DNA of 64,000 nucleotides. It comes from Wuchereria bancrofti. Lineage: Eukaryota > Nematoda > Chromadorea > Rhabditida > Onchocercidae. The position numbers were made by a program, and so were the translations under genes. The notes beneath the pieces are model-generated. The model did no database searches. It saw nothing but the letters and a program-made list of their open reading frames with translations, and was not told the origin of the DNA. The stretch covers positions 2,960,399 to 3,024,398 of the forward strand of contig SSBO01000001.1 of the NCBI GenBank assembly GCA_005281725.1, given 5' to 3'. Every line of letters starts with the position of its first letter. The first letter of the stretch is position 1. Positions 63,700-64,000 of the stretch are shown piece by piece.

Positions 63700-64000
63700 A
63701 AAACTTCATCAACTTCAATGACTACGGTTGAAAAGACGATAGACTTGTAAGTTTATTGGAAATTAACTGTTATTGGCCATACGTTATCTTACCTTTTGTT
63801 TTGGATCATTCCAATTCCTTTTCCTTCTCCTTCATTCTATTTTCAAAAAGAGTGATTGCTAAACCAATTTGTTTTGAAAAGCAAATTTAAATCCAACATT
63901 TACTAATTTCCAGACATAATAAAGATGATGATGATGAAGGTGATGGCGAAGAAGAAGAGGAAATAGAAGTAGAAGTAGAAACTGAAGATGAGGGCGAAGA
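63700..64000 (+). CDS. 5' portion of an unrecognised gene with acidic N-terminal region, cut by window end
   Basis: Exon 63700-63746 (after AAATTTCAG) contains ATG 63718 reading MTTVEKTIDL and ends at a GTAAGT donor in phase 2. It joins the exon from 63914 (after TTTCCAG), which continues open to the window end as an Asp/Glu tract (HNKDDDDEGDGEEEEE, then Glu-Val repeats). The frame is also open upstream of the ATG (KTSSTS), so 63700 could be an internal exon. Acidic tracts are common in chromatin and nucleolar proteins, but nothing here allows a family to be named. Confidence 0.5.

Overview
The window is eukaryotic, AT-rich nuclear DNA from a nematode, most probably a filarial or other spirurid (clade III) worm. 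Genes are split into many small exons (about 40-350 nt) by AT-rich introns. Splice acceptors are short TTTTCAG/TTTTTAG types, several with a start codon just downstream, as expected for trans-spliced nematode transcripts. The ether-lipid enzyme ends in a peroxisomal SKL signal, as known in Caenorhabditis. No bacterial operons, CRISPR arrays, rRNA or convincing tRNA genes were seen. All gene models were built by hand from reading frame, splice signals and family homology; exon lengths sum to whole codons in every complete model.

Layout. 1-4773 (+): 3' part of an S28 serine carboxypeptidase. 6633-11874 (+): a complete tandem paralog that adds a C-terminal membrane anchor and carries a decayed duplicate exon in an intron. 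13106-17167 (-): UBE3D-like (HECT_2) E3 ligase. 17.8-18.3 kb: a 19/20-bp minisatellite and a G-run tract in the divergent intergenic gap. 18668-23655 (+): site-2 protease (MBTPS2), with a 350-bp (TTAG)n array in an intron. 24306-26315 (+): CAF1/CNOT7 deadenylase. 27235-29311 (+): ribosomal protein L12. 31340-36727 (+): peroxisomal alkyl-DHAP synthase. 38074-41632 (+): NAD(P)H-hydrate dehydratase (NAXD). 42645-44757 (-): small BAR-domain-only protein. 44.8-50.9 kb: gene-poor and repeat-rich. 50868-60235 (+): F-BAR plus SH3 protein resembling nostrin. 60392-62590: a 1.1-kb sequence present twice around a single N, probably an assembly artefact. 63700-end (+): start of a gene with an acidic N-terminus.

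The genes are mostly conserved housekeeping functions (membrane-protein proteolysis, mRNA deadenylation, translation, ether lipids, nucleotide repair, membrane curvature) and do not form one pathway. I found no clearly new biological system. The most useful leads are the membrane-anchored S28 paralog with its decayed exon copy, the SKL-ended alkyl-DHAP synthase, the His-rich segment in the UBE3D-like protein, the BAR-only protein, several unexplained intronic repeats and hairpins, and the probable unmerged contig overlap.
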